From Paracoccaceae bacterium (GTDB lineage: Bacteria; Pseudomonadota; Alphaproteobacteria; Rhodobacterales; Rhodobacteraceae): a stretch of DNA of 39,911 bases. The notes under the pieces were generated by a model, which was given only the letters and a program-made list of their open reading frames with translations, was not told where the DNA came from and made no database searches. The stretch spans positions 1-39,911 of the forward strand of contig JAPOTI010000035.1 in NCBI GenBank assembly GCA_026709265.1. The letters run 5' to 3'. Both the position numbers and the translations under genes were made by a program. Positions 17,574 through 25,573 of the stretch are shown here, in pieces (position 1 is the first letter of the stretch; each line of letters opens with the position of its first letter).

Positions 17574-17707
17574 GTTTCTCTCATAGCTGGTGACCAACCC
17601 GGCCAGGTGCCGGGCCGGTCACCACAACAATCATCACGGCTATGAGAAGATTCCTGCAAAGCAGGCGGCCCGGCATAGGGCCGAGCCGTGATTCGTGTGG
17701 TGACAGT
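17574..17707 (-). ncRNA. Structured 5' leader with mutually exclusive helices (candidate RNA switch)
   Basis: Read on the reverse strand, the leader of the GT25 gene can form two exclusive folds. Fold 1 has P1 (GTCACCACA 17704-17696 with TGTGGTGAC 17626-17618) and P2 (ATCACGGCT 17692-17684 with AGCCGTGAT 17641-17633), enclosing hairpins CGGCCC/GGGCCG (17683-17678, 17671-17666) and CCTGC/GCAGG (17665-17661, 17657-17653). Fold 2 has GGTGACC (17623-17617) with GGTCACC (17595-17589), an inner CCCGGC/GCCGGG stem (17614-17609, 17603-17598) and TCTCATAGC (17647-17639) with GCTATGAGA (17587-17579). Fold 2 would hide the GAGAG ribosome site before ATG 17573. I cannot match it to a named class. Confidence 0.65.
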
Positions 17708-17713
17708 CGCCAA

Positions 17714-17741
17714 GCTATAGGGTTGGCACAAATCCCGTCAA
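17714..17741 (-). promoter_or_regulatory. Promoter of the structured leader
   Basis: On the reverse strand TTGACG (17741-17736), a 16-base spacer and TATAGC (17719-17714) predict transcription starting near 17707, three bases before the first helix of the structured leader. An overlapping TTGACT (17746-17741) would need a 21-base spacer and is less likely. Confidence 0.6.
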
Positions 17742-17799
17742 GTCAAATTCTGTCTCCCAAAAAGCCCAAAAAAGAATCTTTTAAATTTTTGATATTATT

Positions 17800-17820
17800 G
17801 GATAATTCATTCAATTATCC
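17800..17820. promoter_or_regulatory. Perfect palindromic operator-like site
   Basis: GGATAATT (17800-17807), CATTC, AATTATCC (17813-17820): two perfect 8-base arms with a 5-base centre in an AT-rich stretch, about 54 bases upstream of the -35 box of the leader promoter. Size and symmetry suit a dimeric regulator. I cannot name the regulator. Confidence 0.5.
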
Positions 17821-18176
17821 GTTTGAAAAATTGTCTGGCACACGTCGTTTTGGGTTAATTCAGGGTCATTTTGGCTGATTGTGGTGAGGACAGGGTGCGC
17901 GACGTCCAGAGAATGCCGTCAGCGTGGGGAGAGGGTATCCAGTTGGACCCCAGATCGCGGGACAATATTCCGGCGATTTTGCGGGGCCTTCAGCATCTGT
18001 ATGGCGATGCAGATTGTCGGTAGCGTCTCATATGACTCCGAATCATGAAAACAATAACCAAGGAAGGCATTTGTTGTTGGAGGCAAAATGTCCTGTGGAA
18101 AACGGTTGCCCACCGTTTCGTAAGATCAGGCCGGGCGGCCTACGGTTTCACTATTGGAATCTTCAAGCTTCACTGT
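17821..18176. other. Gene-free stretch between the GT25 control region and pip
   Basis: No convincing gene, RNA or mobile element found in these 356 bases. It probably marks the right edge of the accessory stretch. Confidence 0.45.
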
Positions 18177-19151
18177 TCACAATCCTGAACTGTGCAGCTC
18201 ATTCATGATTGAGACCAGCCTTTCTTGAATCACGGGCTCCGACAATGCGTGGCCGGCAGCAACAATTTCCAACTTGCAGTTCGGCCATGAATCAGCGAGC
18301 ATCCAGGCCGATTCAGGCGGGCAGACCACATCATATCTGCCATGCACGATGTTGCCGGGAATGGATGCGATTTTCGGCATATCATCAAGAATCTGGTTGT
18401 CATGCCGGAGAAACCCGGCATTCATGAAGTAATGGTTCTCCAGTCGCGCCACGGTGCGTGCATAGCTGCTGCAGACCTCTCCCATTTGCGAAACAGGATT
18501 GAGTTTGCACAGACGCAATTCCCATTCATGCCAACACCGCGCAAATGCAATCTCCTGCGCGAGATCACCACTGAACAAACGTTTGTGGTAGGCTTCTATC
18601 AGGTCACCGCGTTCGTGAGCAGGAATGATCCCTGAAAATCGCTGCCAATGTTCCGGCCAGAATTTTCCTGCACCGCCGCCATAGAACCAGTTAAGCTCAC
18701 GACGGGTCATCAAAAACACACCGCGCAGGACGAGATGAACAACATTCTGAGGATATTCCTGGGCGTAAAGAAGAGCGAGAGCCGCTCCCCACGAACCACC
18801 GAACAGGATCCATTTTTCAATTCCCAGGAGTTTCCTGATCCGCTCAATATCTGCGATCAGATCTCCGGTGGTATTTTCGGCTACGCAAGCGGTTGGCGTC
18901 GATTTTCCGCAACCGCGCTGGTCCATCAGAATGATACGATAGACCTTTGGGTCAAAGAAACGGCGCATCGTCGGGCTACACCCGCCACCGGGTCCTCCAT
19001 GCAGACATATAACCGGTACACCTTGTGGCGCACCGCATTGCTCCACATATATATGATGGCCGCCACCGGCCGAAACCATCCGCGAGTCAAACGGTCGGAT
19101 TGGAGGATAGAGTTCGCGTCCGACTTGCGTTCGGAAGTGAGGCTCATTCAT
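18177..19151 (-). CDS. pip: Proline iminopeptidase (alpha/beta hydrolase, S33)
   Basis: This peptidase removes N-terminal proline from peptides. The 324-residue protein has the oxyanion-hole motif HGGPGGG, the S33 sequence MDQRGCGKSTP, the nucleophile elbow GGSWGAALAL (Ser), the acid in GRYDVVCP (Asp) and the late AAGHALSE (His). All triad residues are present and the length is typical. It is divergent from ubiG, whose ATG lies 62 bases away, so both promoters share a short region. Confidence 0.95.
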   Translation of the reverse strand: MNEPHFRTQVGRELYPPIRPFDSRMVSAGGGHHIYVEQCGAPQGVPVICLHGGPGGGCSPTMRRFFDPKVYRIILMDQRGCGKSTPTACVAENTTGDLIADIERIRKLLGIEKWILFGGSWGAALALLYAQEYPQNVVHLVLRGVFLMTRRELNWFYGGGAGKFWPEHWQRFSGIIPAHERGDLIEAYHKRLFSGDLAQEIAFARCWHEWELRLCKLNPVSQMGEVCSSYARTVARLENHYFMNAGFLRHDNQILDDMPKIASIPGNIVHGRYDVVCPPESAWMLADSWPNCKLEIVAAGHALSEPVIQERLVSIMNELHSSGL

Positions 19152-19213
19152 TAATTTCGGAGCTGCTGAGTCATCGCGGCACCCATCCTAAACTGGAGAC
19201 CCATTTGCCTTCA

Positions 19214-19960
19214 ATGCCACAGTCTCATTCACACAACTTTAGCAATGAAGAGATGGACAGGTTTAATGCGCTGGCTGACCAATGGTGGGATCCGAATGGC
19301 AGTTTCCGCCCGCTTCACCAGTTGAACCCATGCCGTCTCGACTTCATCAATTCTCAGATTGAAGCTGAGTTCGACCGCGATCTCGAATCCAGCCTGCCCT
19401 TCTCGGGACTCAGTGTCCTAGATGTTGGCTGTGGCGGGGGACTCCTTTGCGAACCACTGACCCGTCTCGGCGCACAGGTCACGGGCATCGATCTTGCCGA
19501 GCGCAACATTCCCGCCGCCCAGTCACACGCCGAACAATCCGGATTGTCGATCGAATATCGTTGTGCGGCTGCCGAGGATATGGTTACCGAAGGCCAGAAA
19601 TTCGACATTGTTCTTTGCATGGAAGTCATCGAGCATGTCCCGGACCAACCCGGATTCATCCTCACCTGTGCCGAACTGTTGAAATCCCCTGGTGTCCTGA
19701 TCTGTTCGACAATCAACCGCAATCCGAAGAGTTTTCTCTTTGCAATCATTGGTGCCGAATATGTTTTGCGGTGGCTGCCGAAAGGGACCCATGACTGGCG
19801 ACAATTCGTCACCCCTCAGGAAATCACCAAAATGTTCACGCAAGCTGGCCTCCGAACTGTCGATTGCAAGGGATTTGTTCTCAACCCGCTGCAGGGAGAA
19901 TGGCGGCTTTCTTCACGCGATACCAGTGTGAACTTTGCCTCCGCTGCGCGCAAATCCTGA
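19214..19960 (+). CDS. ubiG: UbiG, ubiquinone O-methyltransferase
   Basis: UbiG performs two O-methylations in ubiquinone synthesis. The 248-residue protein begins MPQSHSHNFSNEEMDRFNAL and has WWDPNGSFRPLHQLNP, the SAM-binding motif VLDVGCGGGLL, the acidic loop VTGID, the EVIEHV motif and KGTHDWRQF, which mark UbiG. ATG 19214 fits the family start; the frame is open upstream but antisense to pip. It is followed closely by another methyltransferase gene. Confidence 0.96.
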   Translation: MPQSHSHNFSNEEMDRFNALADQWWDPNGSFRPLHQLNPCRLDFINSQIEAEFDRDLESSLPFSGLSVLDVGCGGGLLCEPLTRLGAQVTGIDLAERNIPAAQSHAEQSGLSIEYRCAAAEDMVTEGQKFDIVLCMEVIEHVPDQPGFILTCAELLKSPGVLICSTINRNPKSFLFAIIGAEYVLRWLPKGTHDWRQFVTPQEITKMFTQAGLRTVDCKGFVLNPLQGEWRLSSRDTSVNFASAARKS

Positions 19961-20012
19961 TGATCACGCAGGCGATTCTGATGGCAGGCGGCCTGGCACC
20001 TGATGACCGGGC

Positions 20013-20849
20013 ATGACCGCCGCACCTCCCCTGACTGACAGGACGGCACTCGCACTTCACCGGCGACGCGCTTTTCGCAAACGAAACACCCCTCTCTTTC
20101 TGCATCAGGCGGCACTTCAGGACATTCGACTGCGGCTGGCCGATGTGCAGCGTGAATTTGGCCGGGTGGCAATCGTCACGGGTTGCCCTGACTTCTGGAA
20201 ATCTGCTTTTCCGCAAGCGGAGATCTGTTGCGATGAGGAACCAATACGTTTCCGACAACAAGAATACGATCTGGTCCTTCATGCCATGGCACTTCATTGG
20301 TCAGACGATCCGGTTGGTCAACTGATTCAATGCCGCCGCGTGTTGCGTCCGGACGGACTGCTGCTCTGCGTGTTTTTTGGAGAGGATACACTGATTGAAT
20401 TGCGCACAAGCCTGTTGCAGGCAGAAGTTGAAATTGTGGGCGGCGCAAGTCCACGCGTGGCCCCAATGACCAGCTTGAGTGACTGCGGTGCACTGCTTCA
20501 ACGCGCCCGGTTCGCCCTGCCAGTTGCAGATCGGGTTGCATTGTCCGTCAGCTACCCTACGATTTGGACATTGATGCATGACCTGCGTCACATGGGCGAG
20601 TCCAATGCCTTGCACTCCCGGCGGCGCGTTCCGTCCCATCGCAACTTGTTTGCTGTTGCCGAAGAGAATTATAGAAAGCAGTTTACCGATAACAAAGGAA
20701 AATTGCGTGCAACTTTTGATCTTATGTTCCTGACCGGATGGGCCCCTGCGGAGAGTCAGCCGCAACCTTTACACCCCGGTTCAGCAACCAGGCGGCTTTC
20801 CGATGCGTTGAACACTGTCGAACAGATGTTCGAATCGGATGATCGGTGA
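20013..20849 (+). CDS. NDUFAF5/BioC-like SAM-dependent methyltransferase-fold protein
   Basis: The 278-residue protein resembles the bacterial relatives of NDUFAF5 and BioC: ALALHRRRAF at the N-terminus, a central YDLVLHAMALHWSDDPVGQL, RRVLRPDGLL and the later LMHDLRHMGESNAL. NDUFAF5 hydroxylates an arginine of respiratory complex I; BioC methylates malonyl-ACP. The glycine-rich SAM loop is weak here. Context beside ubiG and hemH favours a respiratory role, but that is inference. The frame is intact and the stop lies six bases before hemH. Confidence 0.82.
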   Translation: MTAAPPLTDRTALALHRRRAFRKRNTPLFLHQAALQDIRLRLADVQREFGRVAIVTGCPDFWKSAFPQAEICCDEEPIRFRQQEYDLVLHAMALHWSDDPVGQLIQCRRVLRPDGLLLCVFFGEDTLIELRTSLLQAEVEIVGGASPRVAPMTSLSDCGALLQRARFALPVADRVALSVSYPTIWTLMHDLRHMGESNALHSRRRVPSHRNLFAVAEENYRKQFTDNKGKLRATFDLMFLTGWAPAESQPQPLHPGSATRRLSDALNTVEQMFESDDR

Positions 20850-20855
20850 CCCCTG

Positions 20856-21953
20856 ATGGATTGTGAGGTCGACGGCAAATGGGCGGAATTACGCAACGCC
20901 CCCGATGATCACCCCCGGGTCAAGATTGGCAAGATTGGTGTGCTGATTTCCAATCTTGGATCACCCGACAATTTTACCTATTGGGCCATGCGTCGCTATC
21001 TGTCGGAGTTTCTGTCTGATCGAAGGGTCATCGACTATCCACGTTGGATGTGGCAACCGATCCTGCAATTGATTGTCCTGTCAAAACGCCCCTTCACATC
21101 GGGCGCTGCCTATCGCTCCATCTGGAACCATGACACGGGCGAAAGTCCGCTCCTGCATATTACCCGCAACCAACATCAAAAGCTCAGCAAGATCATGGCA
21201 AAACGCTATGGAGGGCAGGTCATCACCGGATTTGGCATGCGATACGGCAATCCATCCACGAAATCAGCGCTCCACCAAATGGCAGAAGAGGGTTGTCGTA
21301 AAATTCTGCACTTTCCACTTTACCCGCAATATTCGGCCACCACGACGGCAAGTGCCAATGATGCATTCTTTCTGGCCCTCACCAAGATGAAGTGGCAACC
21401 GGCAGTGGGTACAGTTGCACCATATTATGACAATCCCGATTACATTGGTGCCCTTGCCGAGTCTTTACAACGACATCTGCAAGAACTGGACTTTACTCCC
21501 GATGCCGTCGTGGCTTCTTATCACGGGCTGCCCAAACGATATCTGATCGAGGGAGACCCTTATCATTGCCAATGCCAGAAAACCTCGCGACTGCTGAAAG
21601 AACGACTGGGTTGGGACGATGAAAAGCTGGTGACATCATTCCAGTCCCGGTTCGGTTCAGAGGAATGGCTTCAGCCATACACAGTGGACGCGGTCGCCGC
21701 GCTGGCGCGCGAGGGGCGACGGCGCATCGCCGTCATGGCACCCGGATTCTCCGCAGACTGTATTGAGACACTTGAAGAAATTCAGGAAGAAATCAAGGAT
21801 GCATTTATTGAAGCCGGAGGTGAGTGTTTTTCCTATATTCCCTGCCTGAATTCTGATGACAGCCATATCGCGATGATGGAATCTGTCATCGCAAAAAATC
21901 TCTCCGGATGGATAGATGAGTGCCCGCCAGAGTCACCCCGGATCTCTCGCTGA
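20856..21953 (+). CDS. hemH: Ferrochelatase
   Basis: HemH inserts ferrous iron into protoporphyrin IX in the last step of haem synthesis. The 365-residue protein has the N-terminal VLISNLGSPDN, AMRRYLSEFLSD, GMRYGNPS, the catalytic His in SYHGLPKRY and TVDAVAALAREGRRRIAVMAPGFSADCIETLEE (conserved late Glu). It contains YHCQC, a cysteine pair, but I cannot say whether an Fe-S cluster forms. It starts six bases after the methyltransferase gene, so the two are probably co-transcribed. Confidence 0.96.
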   Translation: MDCEVDGKWAELRNAPDDHPRVKIGKIGVLISNLGSPDNFTYWAMRRYLSEFLSDRRVIDYPRWMWQPILQLIVLSKRPFTSGAAYRSIWNHDTGESPLLHITRNQHQKLSKIMAKRYGGQVITGFGMRYGNPSTKSALHQMAEEGCRKILHFPLYPQYSATTTASANDAFFLALTKMKWQPAVGTVAPYYDNPDYIGALAESLQRHLQELDFTPDAVVASYHGLPKRYLIEGDPYHCQCQKTSRLLKERLGWDDEKLVTSFQSRFGSEEWLQPYTVDAVAALAREGRRRIAVMAPGFSADCIETLEEIQEEIKDAFIEAGGECFSYIPCLNSDDSHIAMMESVIAKNLSGWIDECPPESPRISR

Positions 21954-22285
21954 GTAACGCGCCATAGACCTTCCCACACGCCAAAGCCCTTGCTCTGAGA
22001 TCACTTCAATCCAGAGAGCACTGAGAGGGAAGGAAGTGGAATCAAGCGGCGGCGGCGATACCGCAGCATCACCAACAAGTGTTGCAAGTCATCGCCACAA
22101 GCCCCTGCGAAGCGCGAAGGCCTCCAACGTCCGGACGTCAGGGTCCAAGAACCAGAGAGGGAACATCTCCTCCCGGGTATTACGCATCCCGCTTCTCGCC
22201 TTGGTCAAACTGTCTGGTCAATGGTGACAGCACTTCGCAGATCCTCCGATGCCTGCGTGACAAAGGTACGATTACAGCCAGCGCC
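21954..22285. other. Stretch between hemH and mutT with no recognised gene
   Basis: These 332 bases lie between convergent genes. A + strand frame at 22036-22227 (63 codons) has low-complexity SSGGGDTAASPTS at its start but no similarity I recognise and no clear ribosome site. I do not call it. Confidence 0.45.
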
Positions 22286-22687
22286 TTACCCAATCCAGTC
22301 GCGCAGGATCGGCCCGATATGTCGATCAGCAGGTGGCATTGCATATGACGGGATGTCGCGTGGGCGCACCCATCTCAGTTCCTTGTGGGCATTTCGCATC
22401 GGGGTACCCACCCATTTTCGACAGACAAAAAGCGGCATGAGGAGATGAAATTCAGGATATCCGTGACTGGCAAATGTGAGTGGAGCCAGACAACTACCCT
22501 GCGTTTCAATTGACAATTCTTCATGCAGTTCACGCAAAATCGCCGCTTCAGGAGTCTCTCCCGGTTCCACCTTGCCGCCCGGATATTCCCACAAGTCACC
22601 CATAAATGAACCGGATGGCCGCTGGCCCAGAAGAACGCGGCCGTCACGATCAATCAGCGCAACCGCAGCGACGAGCAACAATTTCAT
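22286..22687 (-). CDS. mutT: MutT-type Nudix hydrolase
   Basis: MutT hydrolyses 8-oxo-dGTP to keep oxidised nucleotides out of DNA. The 133-residue protein has the Nudix box GKVEPGETPEAAILRELHEE with all conserved acidic residues, preceded by QRPSGSFMGDLWEYPGG, typical of MutT. It is the last gene of an argJ-mutT pair, an order common in alphaproteobacteria. Confidence 0.93.
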   Translation of the reverse strand: MKLLLVAAVALIDRDGRVLLGQRPSGSFMGDLWEYPGGKVEPGETPEAAILRELHEELSIETQGSCLAPLTFASHGYPEFHLLMPLFVCRKWVGTPMRNAHKELRWVRPRDIPSYAMPPADRHIGPILRDWIG

Positions 22688-22732
22688 TTGACACCTTGCA
22701 TCAAGGAAAGACGTTCAGAAGGTGAGCGGATG

Positions 22733-23986
22733 TCATGATCGGTAATCAGCGTTGATCTCGACATAACCATGGGTGAGGTCGCAACTGGTCACTTCGGCAC
22801 AGTCCGTGCCGGATCCGAGTGATACCGTGATGTCGATATCTGATCGTTTCATATAGGCAGCAGCGATCTCTTCAGAATAGTCAGAGGCGACCATACCGTT
22901 GGCGGCAACCCGGTGACATCCCAGCCAAATCTCCATGCGCGACTGATCAATTGCGACACCGGATTTTCCAACCGCCATGACAATCCGACCCCAGTTGGGA
23001 TCTTCCCCGGCGATTGCGGTCTTCACAAGCGGTGAATTGGCGATTGAACGCGCCGCTTGCCAGGCTTCATCTTCGCTGGCAGCATTCTTGACCCGACACC
23101 GCACCAACTTGGTGGCCCCTTCGCCATCACCGACCGTTTGCTGGGCCAGCGATATCATGATCCGGTTCAATCCATCGGCAAACGCACGGGTATCCTCTTC
23201 ACCTGGCTGTAGCGTGGAATGATTGGCCTGGCCTGTCGCTACCACGATCAGTGTGTCGTTGGTCGATGTGTCGCCGTCAACGGTAATGGCGTTAAAGCTC
23301 GATTTCATCGCCTGTTGAGAAAGCACATGAAGTTGCACACGGCTGATCTTTGCGTCGGTGAAAACAAAGGCAAGCAAAGTTGCCATGTCAGGTTGAATCA
23401 TTCCTGAACCCTTGGCAATTCCAGCGATTTTCACTTTTCCGCCGCCTAGGGGAACCTCGGTCGAGGCGCATTTTGGATATGTATCTGTTGTCATGATCGC
23501 GTCCGCCGCCTGGCCAAGACCATGCGGCGAAAGCCTGTCACTGATTGCATCAAGCGCCATCAGAATTCTGCTGGTTTCCAATTTCTCACCAATCACACCG
23601 GTCGAGGCTGTCAATACCCGATCACTCGACAATTTCAGGTTTTTGGCCACCGAAGATGCCAGTTGACGAACAACCAGAAGGCCTGGTTCCCCGGTGAAAG
23701 CATTCGCATTGCCCGAATTGACCAGAATCGCCAACCCCTCGGTTGATTTGTCCTCCCATGCCAGGAACTTTTCCTCGCAATCAAGCACCGGGGCTGCCCG
23801 TGTTGTCGATCGGGTGAAAAAACCAACAACCTGACTTCCGGGAGCCAGACGAGCCAACATGAGATCCGGCCGATCATGATAGCGAATGCCAACTGCAGCG
23901 GTTGCGAATTCTGCCCCGGCAATCACGGGCAACAAAGCCTGACGCGCGCGGGCGTTTTCGCGTAAACTGGTTAAACTCTCTGTCAT
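22733..23986 (-). CDS. argJ: Bifunctional glutamate N-acetyltransferase / amino-acid acetyltransferase
   Basis: ArgJ transfers acetyl groups from acetylornithine to glutamate in the cyclic arginine pathway and can also use acetyl-CoA. The 417-residue precursor self-cleaves before a conserved threonine, visible in KGSGMIQPDMATLLAF (Thr near residue 204). NSGNANAFTG, STGVIG, TVDGDTSTND and EDPNWGRI are all present. It lies between the M81 peptidase gene, 138 bases upstream on the same strand, and mutT. Confidence 0.96.
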   Translation of the reverse strand: MTESLTSLRENARARQALLPVIAGAEFATAAVGIRYHDRPDLMLARLAPGSQVVGFFTRSTTRAAPVLDCEEKFLAWEDKSTEGLAILVNSGNANAFTGEPGLLVVRQLASSVAKNLKLSSDRVLTASTGVIGEKLETSRILMALDAISDRLSPHGLGQAADAIMTTDTYPKCASTEVPLGGGKVKIAGIAKGSGMIQPDMATLLAFVFTDAKISRVQLHVLSQQAMKSSFNAITVDGDTSTNDTLIVVATGQANHSTLQPGEEDTRAFADGLNRIMISLAQQTVGDGEGATKLVRCRVKNAASEDEAWQAARSIANSPLVKTAIAGEDPNWGRIVMAVGKSGVAIDQSRMEIWLGCHRVAANGMVASDYSEEIAAAYMKRSDIDITVSLGSGTDCAEVTSCDLTHGYVEINADYRS

Positions 23987-24124
23987 TGCCCTTGCCCTAT
24001 GATTCTCCTGACTGCCCGCGATGGCCGATTGATCTGCGGAAAGTCATCTTGCGTGAAGGACTTTCCCCATGTGGTTGTGACTCGCCTCGCAGCCACAGGA
24101 TGTCGCCCCTCCTGCAACAGATTT

Positions 24125-25573
24125 TCACAAGATGAACCGCATTCCCGGCCGCAACCGTTTGAAATCGATCTTTGCCAGCTGACAGGGATTTGCACCCGGG
24201 GATTCAGCGAAGACTATTCTGTCGGCGATCCGGTGATAATCGGCGAGGAAATGCACCGCACTCTTTACGCAAATGATACGATGCTGCTTCGGCTCTATCC
24301 CCACTGCACGAAATATCTCCTGATCGGCATTCTGGGCACGAACACTGCCAACCACCAGCCTGATTCCGGTTCCCGTCAATCGCAGTTGCGCCATCGGTCC
24401 GAGATTGGCGCGTGCGCCACCATACATCGGGCCGGAAAACTGAAACTGCCCATCAGACAGGGCAACAACTGTGACCTCCGCTTTCACCGTCTTGGAGAAT
24501 TGGGAAAATTTTCCGCCAATCTCAAGATGAATAGTGGCGCCAATACCTGCTTGATGGGCGGCATTGGCAACCTGTGGATCATACAGCATGCCCAATATCG
24601 CATCCGGAACGCGTGCATGCAGGAGTTCCTGCAAAAGACCCGTGGTATCACTGGTCGCGCCTGCGCCCGGATTATCCTGTGGGTCTGCAATCACCGTTGT
24701 CGCTTCCGGATCGCCGTCGAGAGCCATCTGGACCGCGGTCGCAGCGCTGACAAGCCGCGAGTCGAACTGCGATTCCGCATCCCTGATCGATTGTGCAATC
24801 TCTGCGGCGGCACGATCTGCGGCAATCTGAGAATCATCGTAGGTAAAAACCGAAGGGCCGCAGAAGGGAATATCGGCCGGTGGAAATCCAAGGCAAATGT
24901 CAGCAGAGACGATCCTTTGTGATTCAAGACTGGAGTAAATATCCCGCCCCGGGCTGTGAAAAGTCGACTGCGCAGTGATCGGGATCAGGACATCGAGCTG
25001 CTGAAAACTCTTGGCCAAGGGTGTAGCCAATGCACGTTCGAGAAGTTCTGCAGCGCGCGCGCCCGTCGCCGCGATATCAACATGCGGATAGGTCCGATAG
25101 ACTGTCACCACGGTGGCGTGGTCAAAAAATCGACGACTCAGATTGCCGTGAAGATCCAGACTCACAGCGATTGGAAATTGGTGCCCCATACGTTGGCGGA
25201 TGCGACTGAGAAGTTCGGCCTCAGCATCATCGTGACGTCGGGTCACCATGGCACCATGTAGGTCCAGGTATGCCGCGTCACATCCCGACTCGACGATTCC
25301 ATCAACGATTTCACGACTGATCCGGTCGAATGCATCATCGCAAACAATTCCACCCGGCTCAGCGGCAGTCCACAGAATCGGCACAGTTTCGACACGGCAA
25401 TGTTCAAGAAACCCCGCAAGCGGCAGGTTGAGTCCACGCAAATGATCGCACAATTCCTCCTTGCGGGAGAGTTTTGGCCAGGCACCGCCGCGTTCAAAAT
25501 CCGCCAGTGTCGTTGGAATGGGTGCGAATGTATTGGTTTCGTGCTGGAATCCGGCAACCGCGACGCGGGTCAT
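24125..25573 (-). CDS. M81-family metallopeptidase (MlrC-like)
   Basis: M81 enzymes include MlrC, which cleaves linearised microcystin; most members have unknown substrates. The 482-residue protein opens with VAVAGFQHETNTFAP and has YLDLHGAMV and SLDLHGNLS, the likely zinc-binding motifs. Length matches the family. Its start overlaps the upstream amidohydrolase stop by four bases (25570-25573), so the two are translationally coupled. Together with the divergent peptide importer and amidase this suggests breakdown of an imported peptide or amide. Microcystin itself should not be assumed. Confidence 0.92.
   Translation of the reverse strand: MTRVAVAGFQHETNTFAPIPTTLADFERGGAWPKLSRKEELCDHLRGLNLPLAGFLEHCRVETVPILWTAAEPGGIVCDDAFDRISREIVDGIVESGCDAAYLDLHGAMVTRRHDDAEAELLSRIRQRMGHQFPIAVSLDLHGNLSRRFFDHATVVTVYRTYPHVDIAATGARAAELLERALATPLAKSFQQLDVLIPITAQSTFHSPGRDIYSSLESQRIVSADICLGFPPADIPFCGPSVFTYDDSQIAADRAAAEIAQSIRDAESQFDSRLVSAATAVQMALDGDPEATTVIADPQDNPGAGATSDTTGLLQELLHARVPDAILGMLYDPQVANAAHQAGIGATIHLEIGGKFSQFSKTVKAEVTVVALSDGQFQFSGPMYGGARANLGPMAQLRLTGTGIRLVVGSVRAQNADQEIFRAVGIEPKQHRIICVKSAVHFLADYHRIADRIVFAESPGANPCQLAKIDFKRLRPGMRFIL

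Noticed and set aside
17574-17707. Retron-type non-coding RNA
   Set aside because: The inverted arms are suggestive, but no reverse transcriptase gene is nearby; the next genes are GT25 and pip.
16497-17950. Shared TCCAGTTGGA at about 16499 and 17938 as insertion-sequence ends flanking the GT25 gene
   Set aside because: Only ten bases are shared in direct orientation; IS ends would be inverted and no transposase lies between.
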